From positions 18,211,092 through 18,275,091 of the forward strand of contig CP141143.1 of the NCBI GenBank assembly GCA_035235625.1: a DNA stretch of 64,000 nt, in the 5' to 3' direction. Source of the stretch: Saururus chinensis. Taxonomy: Eukaryota > Streptophyta > Magnoliopsida > Piperales > Saururaceae. Positions 1 through 12,460 of this stretch are shown in pieces; the first letter of the stretch is position 1; the number at the start of each line of letters is the position of its first letter. The notes below the pieces were generated by a model. It was not told where the DNA came from. It worked only from the letters and a program-made list of their open reading frames with translations, and did no database searches. The translations under genes and the position numbers were made by a program.

Positions 1-43
1 ATAGCGACATATAGGATTATATATGTCGCTATAAGTACACGTA

Positions 44-878
44 TTAGGAGAGAGAGAGGGGGGAGGGAAGAGAGAGAGAGAGGGGAGGGAAGAGAGAGAG
101 AGAGGAGAGGAGAGGAGAGGATAGTGAAGAGAGAGGGAGAGGAGAGGATAGGGAAGAGGGAGAGAGAGGGGGAGGGAAGAGAGAGACGGATTTTATTTTC
201 TTGTTTTTTAATTTTTTTATTTTTTATATAAAAAAATTAATTTAAAATAAAATACTAATAGTGACATATATTTGTATACGTCGCTATTAGTATACGTATT
301 AGCAACGTATGTAGTTATACGTCACTAATATATATACTAATAGCGACGCATACAAATATACGTCACTATTAGTATTCACTTTTTTTATGTTTTTATTTTC
401 AAAACTAATTTTTAAAATTTTAAAAAATTATAAAAAAAATGAAATTAGAGAGGGAGAGGGGAGAGAGGGTGAAAGAGGAGAGAGAGAGAGGGCAGGGAGG
501 AGAGAGAGAGGAGAGGGAGAGAGAGAGGAGAGGGAGAGAGAGAGAGGAGAGGGAGAGGGAGAGAGGAGAGGGAGGAGAGAGATAGAGAGAGAGAGAGGAG
601 AGGGAGGGTGACAAGAATTTTATTTTAATTTTTAAAAAAAAATTATTAATTTTTTTTATTTTTTAAAATAAAAAAAATTAAAATAAAATACTAATCGCGA
701 CATATAGATATATACATCGCTAATACTTGTACTAATAGCGATGTATATGAATATACGTCGCTATTAGTATTTACTTTTTTTTATTTTTTTATCTTCAAAA
801 TTAATTTTTAAAAATAAAAAATTGAAATTAGAGGAGAGAGGAGAGAGAGAGGGAGGGAGGAGAGAGAGAGGAGAGGGA

Positions 879-911
<33 letters not shown>

Positions 912-1342
912 GGGAGAGAGAGGAGAGGGGATAGGGGAGGGAAGAGAGGGAGGGTGAGAGGATTTTATTTTGATTTTTTAATTTTTAAAAATTTTTAAAA
1001 TAAGAAAATAATAAAAATAAAATATTAATAGCAACGTATAAAAATATACGTCGCTATTAGTACATGTATTAGCAACGTATAATCTTATATATCGCTAATA
1101 CATCTAATAATAGTGACGTATATTGCTATACGTCGCTATTAGTATTTATTTTATTTTATTTTTTTATTTTCAAAATTAATTTTTAAAAATACAAAAATTA
1201 TAAAAAAATGAAATTAGAGGAGAGGGGAGAGAGAGGGGAGGGAAGAGAGAGGGGGGAGAGGGGGGAGAGAGAGAGGAGAGAGGGGAGAGAGAGCGAGGAG
1301 AGAGAGAGAGAGAGGAGATAGAGGGGAGGGAGAGGAGAAAAA
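44..1342. repeat. ~390-bp higher-order tandem repeat inside the CACTA end
   Basis: Four purine tracts of GAGAGG-type sequence (44-186, 448-607, 828-957, 1218-1342) recur about every 380-410 bp. Each later tract begins after the same lead-in (about ...AAATTAGAG). Each of the first three is followed by an AT-rich stretch and a cluster of TAGCGACG palindromes. The unit is therefore GA tract, AT-rich spacer, palindromic motif cluster, AT-rich spacer. The first unit is cut by the window start. Confidence 0.7.
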
Positions 1343-1599
1343 GATGTATTAGCGGTGGGTAAGCATACGTCGTTATAAATTTGATATTTTTTCGGTGTAT
1401 ATGGTTTAAGCGGTTGTAGTTTTGATTTTATTGCGACGTATATTAAGATATGTCGCTACAAAGTTAATTAGTAGCGACGTATATTGAGATACGTCGCTAC
1501 AAAGTTAATGAGTAGCTATGTGATCTACGTCGCTAAATGACCTCAAATAGCGACGCTCGTAGTGAGTGTCGCGAATAATATATTTTTAAAAAAAAATAT

Positions 1600-2450
1600 T
1601 AGTTTTGGCAAAATTTGGCCCGCACGGGCCAAATTTCACCGCGGCTTATATATTTGCCTCCCCCCTGTTTCCCTCCATTCATCCGCTCCGCAGTCCAGCG
1701 CCTTGCCTCCTCCGCCGCCCCTCCGTTGTCCCCGCCCCACCTACACCTCCGCCACCCACCACCCGCACCCCGCCGCCGATGCCCCGCCCTTCTCCCTGCC
1801 CCATCCCCTCCAGAGCCTCCTCCCCCGTCCTCCCTCCAGTTTCTGCTTCTCCCCTCTAAGGCGACCTGAGGCCGGCGACGCAGCGCCGTCCTCCGGCCCC
1901 CCACCCCTCCTGTCCCCCCTCCCCGTTCTCCCCCCTTCCTCCCCGTTCTCTGCCCCCTCATCCTCCCCCTCCCCTTGCTCCGCCTTCCCTCCTTGCCGCC
2001 CCCTCCTCTAATTTTCAGAGGAGGGAGGAAGGAGGAGGCGAAGCTGGGGAGAGGGGGGCCGGAGGACGGCTATGCCGCCCTCCCTGCTCCAGTGCCCTCC
2101 TCTGTTTTTCAGAAAAGGGGGCAGAGCCGAGGAGAGGGGGCCGAAGGATGGCGGCGCCGCCCTCCCGCTCCCCCTCCAGTTCCCCCTTTCCTTCCACACC
2201 CCCCTCCCGATTTTCGCAGGGGCGGAGCCGAGGAGAGGGGGACCGGGAGGGGGTTGGGGCCGGCGGTGCTGCCCTCCCCGTCCCCCTCTCCCACCGCTCC
2301 TTACCCCCACCCCCCCCCGGCAACTCCCGGACCCCTCTCCTTGGCTCAACTCCCCTTGCTCCCGGACCCCTCCCCGGCTCCCTTCCCCTTGCTTCCCCAC
2401 CCCCTGTTCGCCTCCCCTCCCACTACCCCGGTGGGCCACCGGGGATTTTT
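1600..2450. repeat. GC-rich block with ~100-bp imperfect tandem units
   Basis: A sharply bounded GC-rich, C-rich block lies between AT-rich CACTA subterminal sequence. At about 2009-2290 three imperfect units share a TTTTCAG core followed by a GGAGAGGGGG-type purine run and a GGCGGCGCCGCC-like stretch. A TATATATT motif near 1649 precedes CT-rich sequence resembling a plant 5' leader, so a captured promoter/leader is possible. The proline-rich frames overlap in all phases and have no recognisable domain, so I do not call a gene. Confidence 0.45.
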
Positions 2451-3444
2451 TTTAAATAAATTTACTCTTTAGCGACGCATATAAATGTGTCGCTAAATAT
2501 TTTTTTAATATTTTAAAATGTATTAATGACGCTTTTAAAGCGTCGCTATTGAATTTCAATTTTTTATTATTATAATATTAACGGCATTTTGAATTTTTTT
2601 TAAAATATTTTATTTTATTAGTGACGTATAAAAAAGCATCGCTAATTAGTCCTTATTAGCGACACTTATTTTTATACATCGCTAATAAGTTATTTTTAAT
2701 TTTTTTTTTAAAATAGTTTTTCTTTTAGCGACGTATAAAAAATGTCATTAATAAGATATCATTAGCAACGCTGAGAGTAAGCGTCGCAAATAAGTAATTT
2801 TTAGCGACATATTAAGTTATTAATAGCGACGTGTATTATGCGTCGCTAAAATGCATATTAGCGACGTTTGTTGTTATACGTCGCAAATAATCAATTGCGA
2901 CGGCACTTTTTTCGACGGTTATAGCAACGTATTTTATATGTCGCTAATAGTTAGTAGTGACGTTTAGGGGACTATTAGCGACACATAAATGCGTCCCTAA
3001 TAGTCTTTTTTGTTGTAGTGGTTAGTTGCCCCGCTGCCTCCATTGTCTCCCACGCCCAGATAGAAAAAGAAACAGAGTTTCTATGCTCTGTTCTTTGATC
3101 CATCCGGTAGTCCCAAGGACGCCAGACCTCTATCGGTTCTTGTTCCAATCCTCCAGTCCTCCCCCAATGTTGATTAATGCCTGCAGCAGTCACCGGCCAC
3201 CTTTATCCTTTGGCTCCAATGACAGGAAGATTCAACCAGAGTCATGGAATTTCGGCCGCGGACGGTTTCTGGACGAAGTGGTTCCCCCCCGACCATGGCC
3301 GAACTCGAACCTTCTTAACTTATCTCTTTCCACTCCGGCGTCTGTAAAAAAAAGTCCTCTCGTCGTTAACAGTGCCCCGAGAGTATGGCAGCGCTGCAAC
3401 GAAATGACTCCATTGGCATACGCCAGAGGGAACGTTTAATCTCT

Positions 3445-3450
3445 TATATA
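3445..3450 (+). promoter_or_regulatory. Possible TATA box of a truncated gene
   Basis: TATATA sits in CTCTTATATAACAG about 190 bp upstream of the ATG at 3641, within a stretch of balanced base composition unlike the transposons on each side. It is a weak call, supported mainly by the candidate first exon downstream. Confidence 0.25.
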
Positions 3451-3640
3451 ACAGTTCAACATGCATCAGCGAAATAAGAATAAACACACCCATCTCCTCG
3501 CCCCGCATGAGAAATCAAAGTGCACAATCCATTCTCTCACAATATACCCAAGAAGTTTTTAATGGCGTACTACTTCTAAGCCAAAACCTAAGCATATTTC
3601 CATAACAGAGTTTATAACCAAGGATCCTACTTTCCCGACG

Positions 3641-3768
3641 ATGTCTTCTCCTTGCCTCCTTTTCCGGCGACGAACCTTCTTATCCGGCCACCAGAACCTC
3701 CCAGCCCTCAGCCTTAATAGCTTTCTCAAGCTTATGAAGAAGGAGATGGAGGCTAGGGTTCTTTTAAG
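3641..3768 (+). pseudogene. Possible orphan first exon, unknown product
   Basis: An ATG at 3641 opens a short frame of about 43 codons whose start reads MSSPCLLFRRRTFLSGHQN. It is rich in Arg, Ser and Leu and lacks acidic residues near the start, as organelle presequences often are. Just before the in-frame stop (3770-3772) there is a strong splice donor, AAG followed by GTAGGT at 3769. A first exon ending at 3768 would fit. No continuation is found: retrotransposon sequence begins within a few hundred bases. I do not recognise the protein. It may be a gene truncated by retroelement insertion or a chance frame; 3021-3840 otherwise holds nothing I can name. Confidence 0.2.
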
Positions 3769-4189
3769 GTAGGTTTAAATAAGTGAAGGAGGGGAGAAGC
3801 CTTGTTCCAAAAGGAGAAGGTAATGGTATGTAAAGCCAATTACCCCTATGCCAAGTCACCCCTAAGTGGTCCCCACTGGGTGACCCTACCCAATTTAAGC
3901 TCTTAATGCATAATAACTCTAACTATGCTAATTCTTCATCAATTAATTCTAAAAAAAACATAGAAAATAATCAAAAATTCAGAAAAATTACCTTGAAAAT
4001 CCTGGATGCTACACTCTATATGAGATTCAGACTTTATTGTGTGTATTGTCCATACGAGCAGAATTAGGGGCTAACCACCCCGACCTCTTCTATTTCCTGT
4101 GTGAAAATTGGACCACGTCTCACCTTCGTGGCTTTGACTGTGTCCCACCTATGTGGCAATGTTTGTAATTACTCCTTGATGGAGATATT

Positions 4190-5269
4190 CACCATTTGTG
4201 TTGATATATGTGTACTATGAATGTTATGCATGATTGTGTATCATGTATTTGACATGTTTTTCATGCAAGGTAAATGAGGATGTGATAAGAATACATAATC
4301 TAAATTGTGTGAATGGGACACTATTATGTAGGTTTATGTGATATAAATACATGATCTGAAATCATGTGAATGAGACACTATTATACAAATTTATGTGATA
4401 GGAATACATGATCTGAAATCATGGAAATGAGACACTGTTATGCAAGTTTATGTGATCTGGTTGCATAATCAGAAAGTGTGTGAAAGACACTTCTTATGCG
4501 ATTTATGAGACTTTCAAGCTTGATTTGAGTAGATGTGAACTATTACTTATATAGGAAGAATGTTAGGTTATAATTTGAATATTTATGACTTGACTTTGAT
4601 ATGTGTGTCATATGCATGCTAACTCTTATGTCTATGAATCAATAGGGGTTTAGCAAGGGAATAATCAAGAAAATTGTATATCACATCAATTATGGATCTA
4701 AATTGCTATATTGCCATGTTGTTATGTCTTTCTTATTATTGTCGTTGTATTCAAGACATTATTTAGTTTTTATACTCACACCACTTTTCTTGTTTTGTTT
4801 TAGAACTATGTGGCGTGACACATAGACACGTAAGATATATTATACGAGGATCGATATGACTTCTCATGGGATTAGTTTTCAACATGTCCTGATGATGTTT
4901 TATTTCCTTATTTTCATCGTTTTAGACCTTGAGAAGTCTATTTGGTAGATCATGTTTGATACTAGAGCTTACTTGTTGTGGCTAGATGACTCTAACATTT
5001 TTTAGACTTTAAGCCAAGTATGGCTTCTGAGATCTTTATGTGGGTTTTGTATGTGGTGAGGATGATTATGTTATTTATTTCTATCCTTTTTTATTCTTAT
5101 TTATTTTTGTTCAAAGGTTATATGGTGTGTGACTCCGCTAGATAAACCACCCGTAGTAAGGGCATAAGTTTTCCACTATTCTTAATCGTTCTCAATTCCG
5201 TCACCCCCATGTGCTTGACCAGCCCTTGGACCTAGTTCGGCTCAGGTCAGGTAGTGCCGGGGCGTGACA
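4190..5269. mobile_element. LTR fragment (same family as 42781-46424)
   Basis: The right end, GGGGCGTGACA at 5269, and about 1 kb before it match the end of the block at 45.3-46.42 kb, including the shared 'TTTTTATACTCAC...TTTTCTTGTTTTG' region and the C-rich stretch before the end. At about 4271-4510 there are four copies of a 58-bp unit (ATACATGATCTGAAATCATG-like), also present in the other copy. The left boundary is not clear; 3841-4190 is probably part of the same element. Confidence 0.5.
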
Positions 5270-8200
5270 ATTATTATTGTCTAAAGATAGACTTGAGGTG
5301 CTGTCATGACTTGTGACGCCTATAGATATGACCCTTGGTCATTCTTAAGGTTATAACTTTTTCTATAGGATGAATTTCGGTCTAAAACTTTGAAATTAGA
5401 AAATAGACAAAAATATCTTTGTAAATTTACAAAGAACACATTAATCAAGGTTCATATGAGGAAGTTATGCTTATTCGAATTTGAATCTTGGTGTTGTCAA
5501 AAGTTACTATCGGCGAGCTCATCGGCACATCAATGACCTTACCGATGGTTCAGGCAGTTTTATAGTTTTGGCTAAAAAACTACCCAGATTGATCATTTTA
5601 AACTAGAATTTTGTCCTTTTATATTTATAAGTAACTTTTGAAGCCTTTAGACTCATTTTCTTTTGGAAAAACCTCTCCAAATGAAGAAGGAAAAGACCAC
5701 GGGCTCTCCAAATCAATAGAAATCAATGGATGAAATATATTTCTACAAAAATTGGTCATGAGCATTGATTCTGAAGGAGGATTTTAATATCATGAATAGA
5801 TCGGATTGCTGAATAGATTGGATTGCTAACTTGTTACTGTGATTTAACATAGAATAGGCATGTATGATTTGAATAATGAAATTATTGGATATAAAAGAAT
5901 AAAAATATATTCCTTGTGAATTCATGTCATGGTGATGTTGAGAAAGCATGATTTTATATTGGATTGCAAAATTTGATTTCATGCTTTGGTTTTGAAGTGA
6001 TTATATGATATGTGTGTGTGTTGATTATTTGCATGATATGAAAACCAATAAAGGATAATTTCTAAAATTTTGTCATGCTTATGTTATGATATCATATTTT
6101 CCCCATGTTTAGTGATCAATTGATAATAAGAATCATCATTTGTTATTATGAGAAGGTTATGTGTGAGAAGGATTATGATATGTCATGATATGGAGTAATT
6201 TTAGGTAGTTAAGACAATTTTTGTTATTTCTTCCCGACCATCGGCATGTCCACCAACATGTCAATGATGTCACTAATGTACCGGAGGAGATGATAATATT
6301 GCTATCAATGAGCATCAACACGTTTGTGTATTACTGACGGGTCATCGATCGACAATGAGGTCGACACGTCGATGAGTCATCGATGAGGATTGTTGTCCTT
6401 ATCACCCCACTATCAGCGAGGGTTCAACATGCCAATGAAGTTACCTATGGTCATTAGTGACTTGGTTGATGCATTGATGAGTCCATCGACAACAAGTTAG
6501 TTTAGGGTGATAAGCATCGAATCATTTATGTATAATCGACGGGTCACTGGTAGTGAGGTCGACGCATCAGTGAGCATCTATGAGGATGGTTGTCTTTATC
6601 ATCCCACTATCAGTAATGGTTTGACACATCGATGAGTTACCAATAGTTATCAGTGATTTGGTCAACACGTCAATGAGTCCACTGACAACAAGTTAGTTTT
6701 TGGTATATTTAGCAAGGATTGTTATGAATGTTATGTTATTATTAAAGAAGTAATAGCATGTTATTTGATGCATGAATTTGTAATTATATGTGATGATGCG
6801 ATAAAATATGATTGGATGTATTGTGCGTGAATGTTCTTGTATTGGATCGCACACCAAGGCTGATGTCTTTTGGCAACTAAGGTTGGAGGAACCCCTTTAA
6901 TGTCATGGCTCCTCAAGTGAGTCTTTAACCATGTAGATGGAAGGGAGTTGGTATGAAAAAGGACCAAAATTTTTTGGCTCTTTAAGAATAGAAGATATGT
7001 AGAACCGCTTCCTTGGCCTGGGAGTTATGTTCAAATTGACTAAAATATTAAAAGGTGATTCAATGCGTACAATGCAATACATGAGGTTTTAATAATATAG
7101 AAGTTGGAACTTCAACCACTTGGGTCCATGAGCCCTTGTGGGCCTTAGCTTTATAGCATGAATGGGGATGGCAGACTTCAGAATACCTAAAGTCTAAATC
7201 TAGATACTCCATAATCCAGTAAGGTAAGGTTGTACTCCTAAAAGTAGCTACCATGTCATAGGGACTTTTTCACTTGCATTTATAAAGTTTGAGACTTCTG
7301 AGTGGGAGTCACATTATGATGTTTGAAATCATGAGAGATACATTTATGAATGTTATGCTTATTCTAATTGTGTGTATGATATTGATGATGTTGTTTCTAC
7401 TCCGCTTATGTGTAGCGATGATGATGTTTTCTAGTGAATATGATAGTTAATGATTTTGTGATAATGTAGTGTAATTATGTACATAGATATTACATAGTAC
7501 TTGTTTAGCTATCCCACGGGTATACTCATATACTCAGCATCTATGTGATACATGTTCCTTATAGGGTTAAAGTAACTTTAGGACCTTTGGATGCGCAATA
7601 ATGACGATGTTACTTAGCAAATTGGCATGTTTAATGTCTCTTTACTTTAAGGTAGATGACTTTATTCTCATGAGTGTCAATCTATTTGCATTTTTGCATT
7701 TCAAGATATTCATACATGTACTCGAGTAAGACCTTGTGTGATTTAATATATAATTTGGCTTGGTTTATTAATATACTCTAATTTAGTACATGTATGTTCA
7801 AAAAACAGTTGGATCATACCCCAAGATAACTTGTCAAATGTTCGAAAAAAAATTTTGAAATTTTTGTTTGTTTCCATTATTCTTATTTATAAAAACGTGT
7901 TTGAAAATCTTAGGGTGTTATTTATGTACTCTTATGTACTATGTTTGGATCCCTATGTAGGTTGGTCATGGGGCTCTGGTGACATAGCTTGGTCAAGTGA
8001 GACGCATCCTTAATCATAATTGCATATCTTAGTTCACCCGATCTCCATGGAAGTCTCTTACCATAATTTGCTTCAAAAATGCATAATTCACTTTATCATA
8101 GGTTTTACTTGGGTCCCACTTTAGCATCATCTTCCCTTCTCTTCATGAGTCTTTGTTCAATATAATGCAATGTTTAATAAGCTATCAATATATTATTATC

Positions 8201-11152
8201 TCCAATAAGCCTATCAGGACATGCACTTTAGACATCTCCTATAATGTGAGGTATAATTAACTTCAAACAATTGGTCAACACCTTTGCAATGCATTTATAG
8301 ACGACATTGCAAAGGGTGATAGGGTTAACATGACCTAATTTAGGCTATCCAAACCATTCTCGTGATCCTATGAACCACTCTCTCACAATAAACCTAGTAA
8401 ATTAGATATGGCAACCTGTTAGGGCTTGGAGCTTTGGTCAAATTCATCTGTGAATGGGTTGTCACCATCTCCTCCCCTTCAAATTCATCTGTTTTGGTAC
8501 ACCAACGTGGACAACTCGCCAAACACATAGGACTTCACATGGTATATAAAGGATGTTGATAACCCTAGACTACTTTATATCTAACAAAACCTTACACTAG
8601 GTTTAGGTTGAATAAAAAAAAGTCTCATATGACAATAAAAACCTGAGTAAGGTTTTGTTGGACGGAAAATGGAGTAAGAAAATTATTATCTTATATAAAA
8701 ACTTTTATTTGATTTATTAGAGATGTTATGCCATTTTCATGTATTTCTTACTTAGAAAGGTTTTAACGGGTAAAAAATGTTTGGTGTTAATATGAGATGT
8801 CATACCATTTTCATCCATTTCCAACTGGGGTTTAATGGGTCAATAATGTTCAGCATGCCACCAATTTGGGAAAGAGTAACTATCACCAATTTGCAAAACA
8901 ATAACTATCATTAATTTTAGCCAAAAAAATATAATTAAGACAACCAAAAATATAGTAAAACAATGTGACTAGATAGGCTTTCAGAATGTACTTAAAAAAA
9001 GTTAGAGAAAAATGTGGATAAAAAGCATACCAATAACTATTTGAAGGTGGCATATATGGACCCAAAAAATCTCATGTATCCCCCCAAAAAGTAAAGTATG
9101 CATATTTTTTATATTTTCCCAACACCCCATTCCTTCCCCATAAGTTTTTTTAGTTTTCCCAAACTTAAAATAAAAAGGAAACTTGGTCTCCTTCTTCCCT
9201 CTCGCTTTTCTTCTTTATCTCCACCTTTGAGCAAAGCCGATTTTTGTGATACACATGATTTTCATATAATATTCTCATACATTTAATTAATTATTAACCT
9301 GAATTTGAAATAAAGAAAAGTATTGTAAATTTCTAATTTTCTTTAAGTCCTTAATGATATGTGTGTGTGTATGTTATTTACCTTGATGTTCTTGTGTTCA
9401 ATTATGGTGACAACACATCTGAGGTGTCGACGAATTTCTTTAGTAATGATAGTAATTATTGAGTAAGAAACTTAAGAAAATATCAACAATGATAAATTTA
9501 TATATCATTTAATTTTTTATAAATAAAGAGTATTTGTCAATCGGCAACAACACTTTGGTGTCTTCGCTAGTGAAGTTTTAGGCCATTGTTGGTAAGGTTT
9601 GACATATATGTCATTTTGTGGATAAAATACCAGAAGCACCATCAACAGGCATCAACGCATCGGTGTTCTGGGCAAGTCTTTCCAACCAATTCTAAATTGT
9701 ACATAGAAGCAGTTTCTCATATGGTTATGCACAAGAATTTAGTTATTTTTTCTTCATATGAATACCTATAGCAACCATGAACCAAATTCTTAAAAATTCT
9801 TTGACTTTAGGAGAAAGGTAAAGGACTAAGGCACATCAAAGTTCAAAGAAAGAGGAGAGACAACTGAGTTTGTGGAGTCTTTTTCTTTTTGTGAATGGAA
9901 AGAGGTTGCATTCCTAATTTTGTTGCTATGATTTTGTTTTGAAGTGAATGAATGAGATGATTTGTGATTATTAATTTTTATGAAAGAGTGTAGAAGATGA
10001 ATTTTGAGATTTTTATCATAAATATGTTTCTGATTATGTTTACTCATGTTTAATGAACATTTAATAGTATGAATAATCACATATCATTGTGGAAAGGTGT
10101 TGTGAAAGAAAGTTTGCATTAAAGCATGATTTGGAGTTAATTTGAGGAACCATGAACATTTTTTGTTATTTTTTGGCACGACCATTGACACATCAGTGAT
10201 GACATCAGTGAAAGGTGAGAGTATTTGCACTGACACACATCGGCACATCAGTGAACTGGTCAATCATCAATAGTGTGATTGACGCATTGGTAGAGCACCA
10301 ATGAGGCAGGTTGATCAATGTTAACCCATTGTCGGTAAGGGTTCAACATGTTGGTAGTTGCCAGTGGGCATCGGTGACTAGGTTAACATGTCAATCAGTC
10401 TACTGACAATGAGTCAGTATTGGGTAATATTTTAGAATAATTTATTATATAAAATATATTATTATTAAGTATTGTAATGAAATGAGTCATAGTAGTTGAG
10501 AGCTCAACCACTTTAGTTTATAACCCCATGTGGGCCTTAGCTTCATGATGTGGATTAAGCGGACAAACTTTAGAAGAACTAAGGTCAAATGGTGAGTAAT
10601 CATGGGCTAGTGAGCGATGAGGACTCCTAGACATGATTATTGTGTCATAGAAAACCTTTATAACTTACACTTAAGGTGCAAGCGACTCACAAGTGTAGTC
10701 ATGTTTCTGATTGAATTGATGATTAAAGTATTTGATTTTGATTATACTTATTTGTCTTGTGGTTATTCATGTTAATATTTATTATTGATGTTCTCTTTAT
10801 CACTCCTTTAAATAAAATAGGAATTCTAATCTTTATTAGCAAATTTTTAATTATGTGCATATTTGAACCTAAGCAAGTGAGTATTACATGTACTCATGTG
10901 AGACCCATGTTTTTAGTATGATTTAACCTTACCTAATATATTATGTTATGAAAACTACATGGTGGTCACCCATCGCCATAAGTTAGGCTAAGATACATAA
11001 GTTAGGTCAAGAGTTATAGCTTTATGTTACATGTTGAGAGGAGGTAGCCATTGCTTTGTTATAAAAACCATCAAGTGATCACCCATTGCCATAAGTTGGG
11101 CTAAGATTCTATAATTAGACCGAGAGTTGTAACTTCAACACATGTTATAAAA
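5270..11152. repeat. Decayed repeat block, no intact gene
   Basis: No coding frame of note is present. Two stretches, about 6680-7780 and 10430-10935, are diverged copies of each other in the same orientation: both carry a 'caacca..tt......gtgggccttagctt' region and end near a 'ga(c)c..tgt....gatttaa' region. Each is preceded (6230-6700, 10170-10430) by imperfect short repeats containing 'atcggt/atcgac' motifs. A decayed LTR pair or a segmental duplication would explain this; no TSD, PBS or polyprotein was found. 7800-9540 between them holds nothing recognisable. Confidence 0.35.
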
Positions 11153-11160
11153 CTCTCACA

Positions 11161-11470
11161 TAGTGTTGCCACTTGGTTGGGTTCGGGTCGGGTTTTGCTA
11201 AATCCGAACTTGATACCACGAAACTATAACCCAAACCTGCCCCGCCTTGACCAAACCTGACCTGTTTGACCAGTTTAGAATAAAAAATTATTTTTAAAAA
11301 TATTTTTCAACTTTTTTAAAATAGTATTAAAATATATATTAAAAAATAAGGTTAGATCACATAAAACCCAAACTCAACCTTAATAGTTATTTGGGTTAAA
11401 TTTTAAAAACCAAACCGACCCATTAGGGTGGGTGGGTTTTACCATATACCCGACCCGAGGGGCATCCCTA
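11161..11470. mobile_element. hAT-type MITE, 310 bp, with 8-bp TSD
   Basis: The element begins TAGTGTTGCCACTTGG and ends GGGGCATCCCTA, imperfect inverted termini of the plant 'TAGGGNTGCCA...GGGTCGGGTC' class. It is flanked by CTCTCACA (11153-11160) and CTCTCATA (11471-11478), an 8-bp duplication with one mismatch. The interior is AT-rich and non-coding. A longer relative is at 19895-21086. Confidence 0.8.
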
Positions 11471-12049
11471 CTCTCATAATAGCCACATGTTGCCAAGTTC
11501 AAGTCATAGGGCGTAGATTTTATGACGGTGTAGAAAAGAGAGATTTGTTCAGGATGTAGAGGATAAAGAAATATTGAGTTCATATGTTGTAGAAGTGGGG
11601 TACAGGTAAGAGATTTGGATAATTTAATCCGGGGTATATAAGTAATAGGGAGGATGGAGATTTTTGGGGTTCATATAGCCATGGTCATATTTGTTGGATT
11701 TTTTGGGAAATGGCAACTATCATTAAACAACAAAAAATACAGTAGAGCACGAATATGAATAAGAATCCATAAGTAAGGCATTAAAATGGAATTTAAACAT
11801 TTTGATTTCTCTTATATGAGATTGATGTTTTAAATTTTTCCAACATTAAACATGAAAAATTATTACCTTCTAAATAACTAGTTTCCAATTTACTTGGGGC
11901 AACTTGAAACTTGTTCCTAGATGACCCGATCAATTCGATCAAGTAATATATATACAAAAGAAGCATACTTAAGACTCACCCCTTTCACCACTGTTTCCTA
12001 AAATTTTAGTGGGGAATTGCTGCCGCTTGCCCCCACATGGCCTGCGCTT

Positions 12050-12057
12050 TTATATAA
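12050..12057 (+). promoter_or_regulatory. TATA box upstream of the MS2-like gene
   Basis: TTATATAAG lies in GCGCTTTTATATAAGCATAG about 400 bp upstream of the chosen ATG. The sequence between becomes CT-rich (12220-12400), as plant 5' leaders do. The leader would contain upstream ATGs, for example near 12102 and 12130, so either the true start site is nearer to the gene or translation is modulated. No other good TATA was seen nearer the ATG. Confidence 0.45.
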
Positions 12058-12460
12058 GCATAGCCTCAATGAGCGTATATTCAATTCACGAGGAGAGAGT
12101 TATGGTCACATTTCTTGGAAAATATCTTGATGCTAAACCTGTAAAGAAAACCATTCCGCCAAATTAGCAATTGGTGGAAAGTGTGAAGGGGTGGCAAAAA
12201 GAGAGCCGTTTTAACCAATCTACTACTCTTCCATTCTTCCACCATTCAACGCTTTCAAATAGCCTTTCACGCCTCCTCATCCTCCTTCAAACCTCCCCCC
12301 TCACCACCCTCCCCCAAACCCAACTTTCTTTGTATCCTACACTGCATTGTTTGTTTACTTGCTCACTCTCTTCCCGTTTTAGTTTGTGTTTAGTTCCAGC
12401 CTCTCCAACCACTCTTCCTGCAACTACTTAGTATCTTTTTTGCTTCCTGAATTTTCTACA

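Larger units (their letters stand above)
1..3020. mobile_element. CACTA (En/Spm) transposon, 3' terminal part
   Basis: The block ends at 3020 in TTTTTTGTTGTAGTG, the reverse complement of a CACTACAA-type terminus, and is followed by GTT, the candidate 3-bp target duplication. The sequence inside the end is full of TAGCGACG/CGTCGCTA motifs arranged as short inverted pairs around TATA-like spacers. This is what CACTA subterminal transposase-binding regions look like, though here it is unusually long. The other end and any transposase lie upstream of the window, so the duplication cannot be confirmed. No transposase coding sequence is visible; the open frames here are low-complexity GA- or CT-rich sequence. 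Confidence 0.75.

Noticed and set aside
387..614. Arg/Glu-rich and Ser/Leu-rich frames
   Set aside because: Translations of a GAGAGG purine tract on the two strands.
1562..2472. Several overlapping proline- or glycine-rich frames on both strands
   Set aside because: They arise from a C-rich low-complexity block inside the CACTA end; all phases are open and no domain is visible.
12386..12460. Upstream extension of the MS2-like first exon
   Set aside because: The open frame continues upstream but has no ATG there; the first ATG in frame is 12461, which gives the MESLFL start expected of MS2 proteins.
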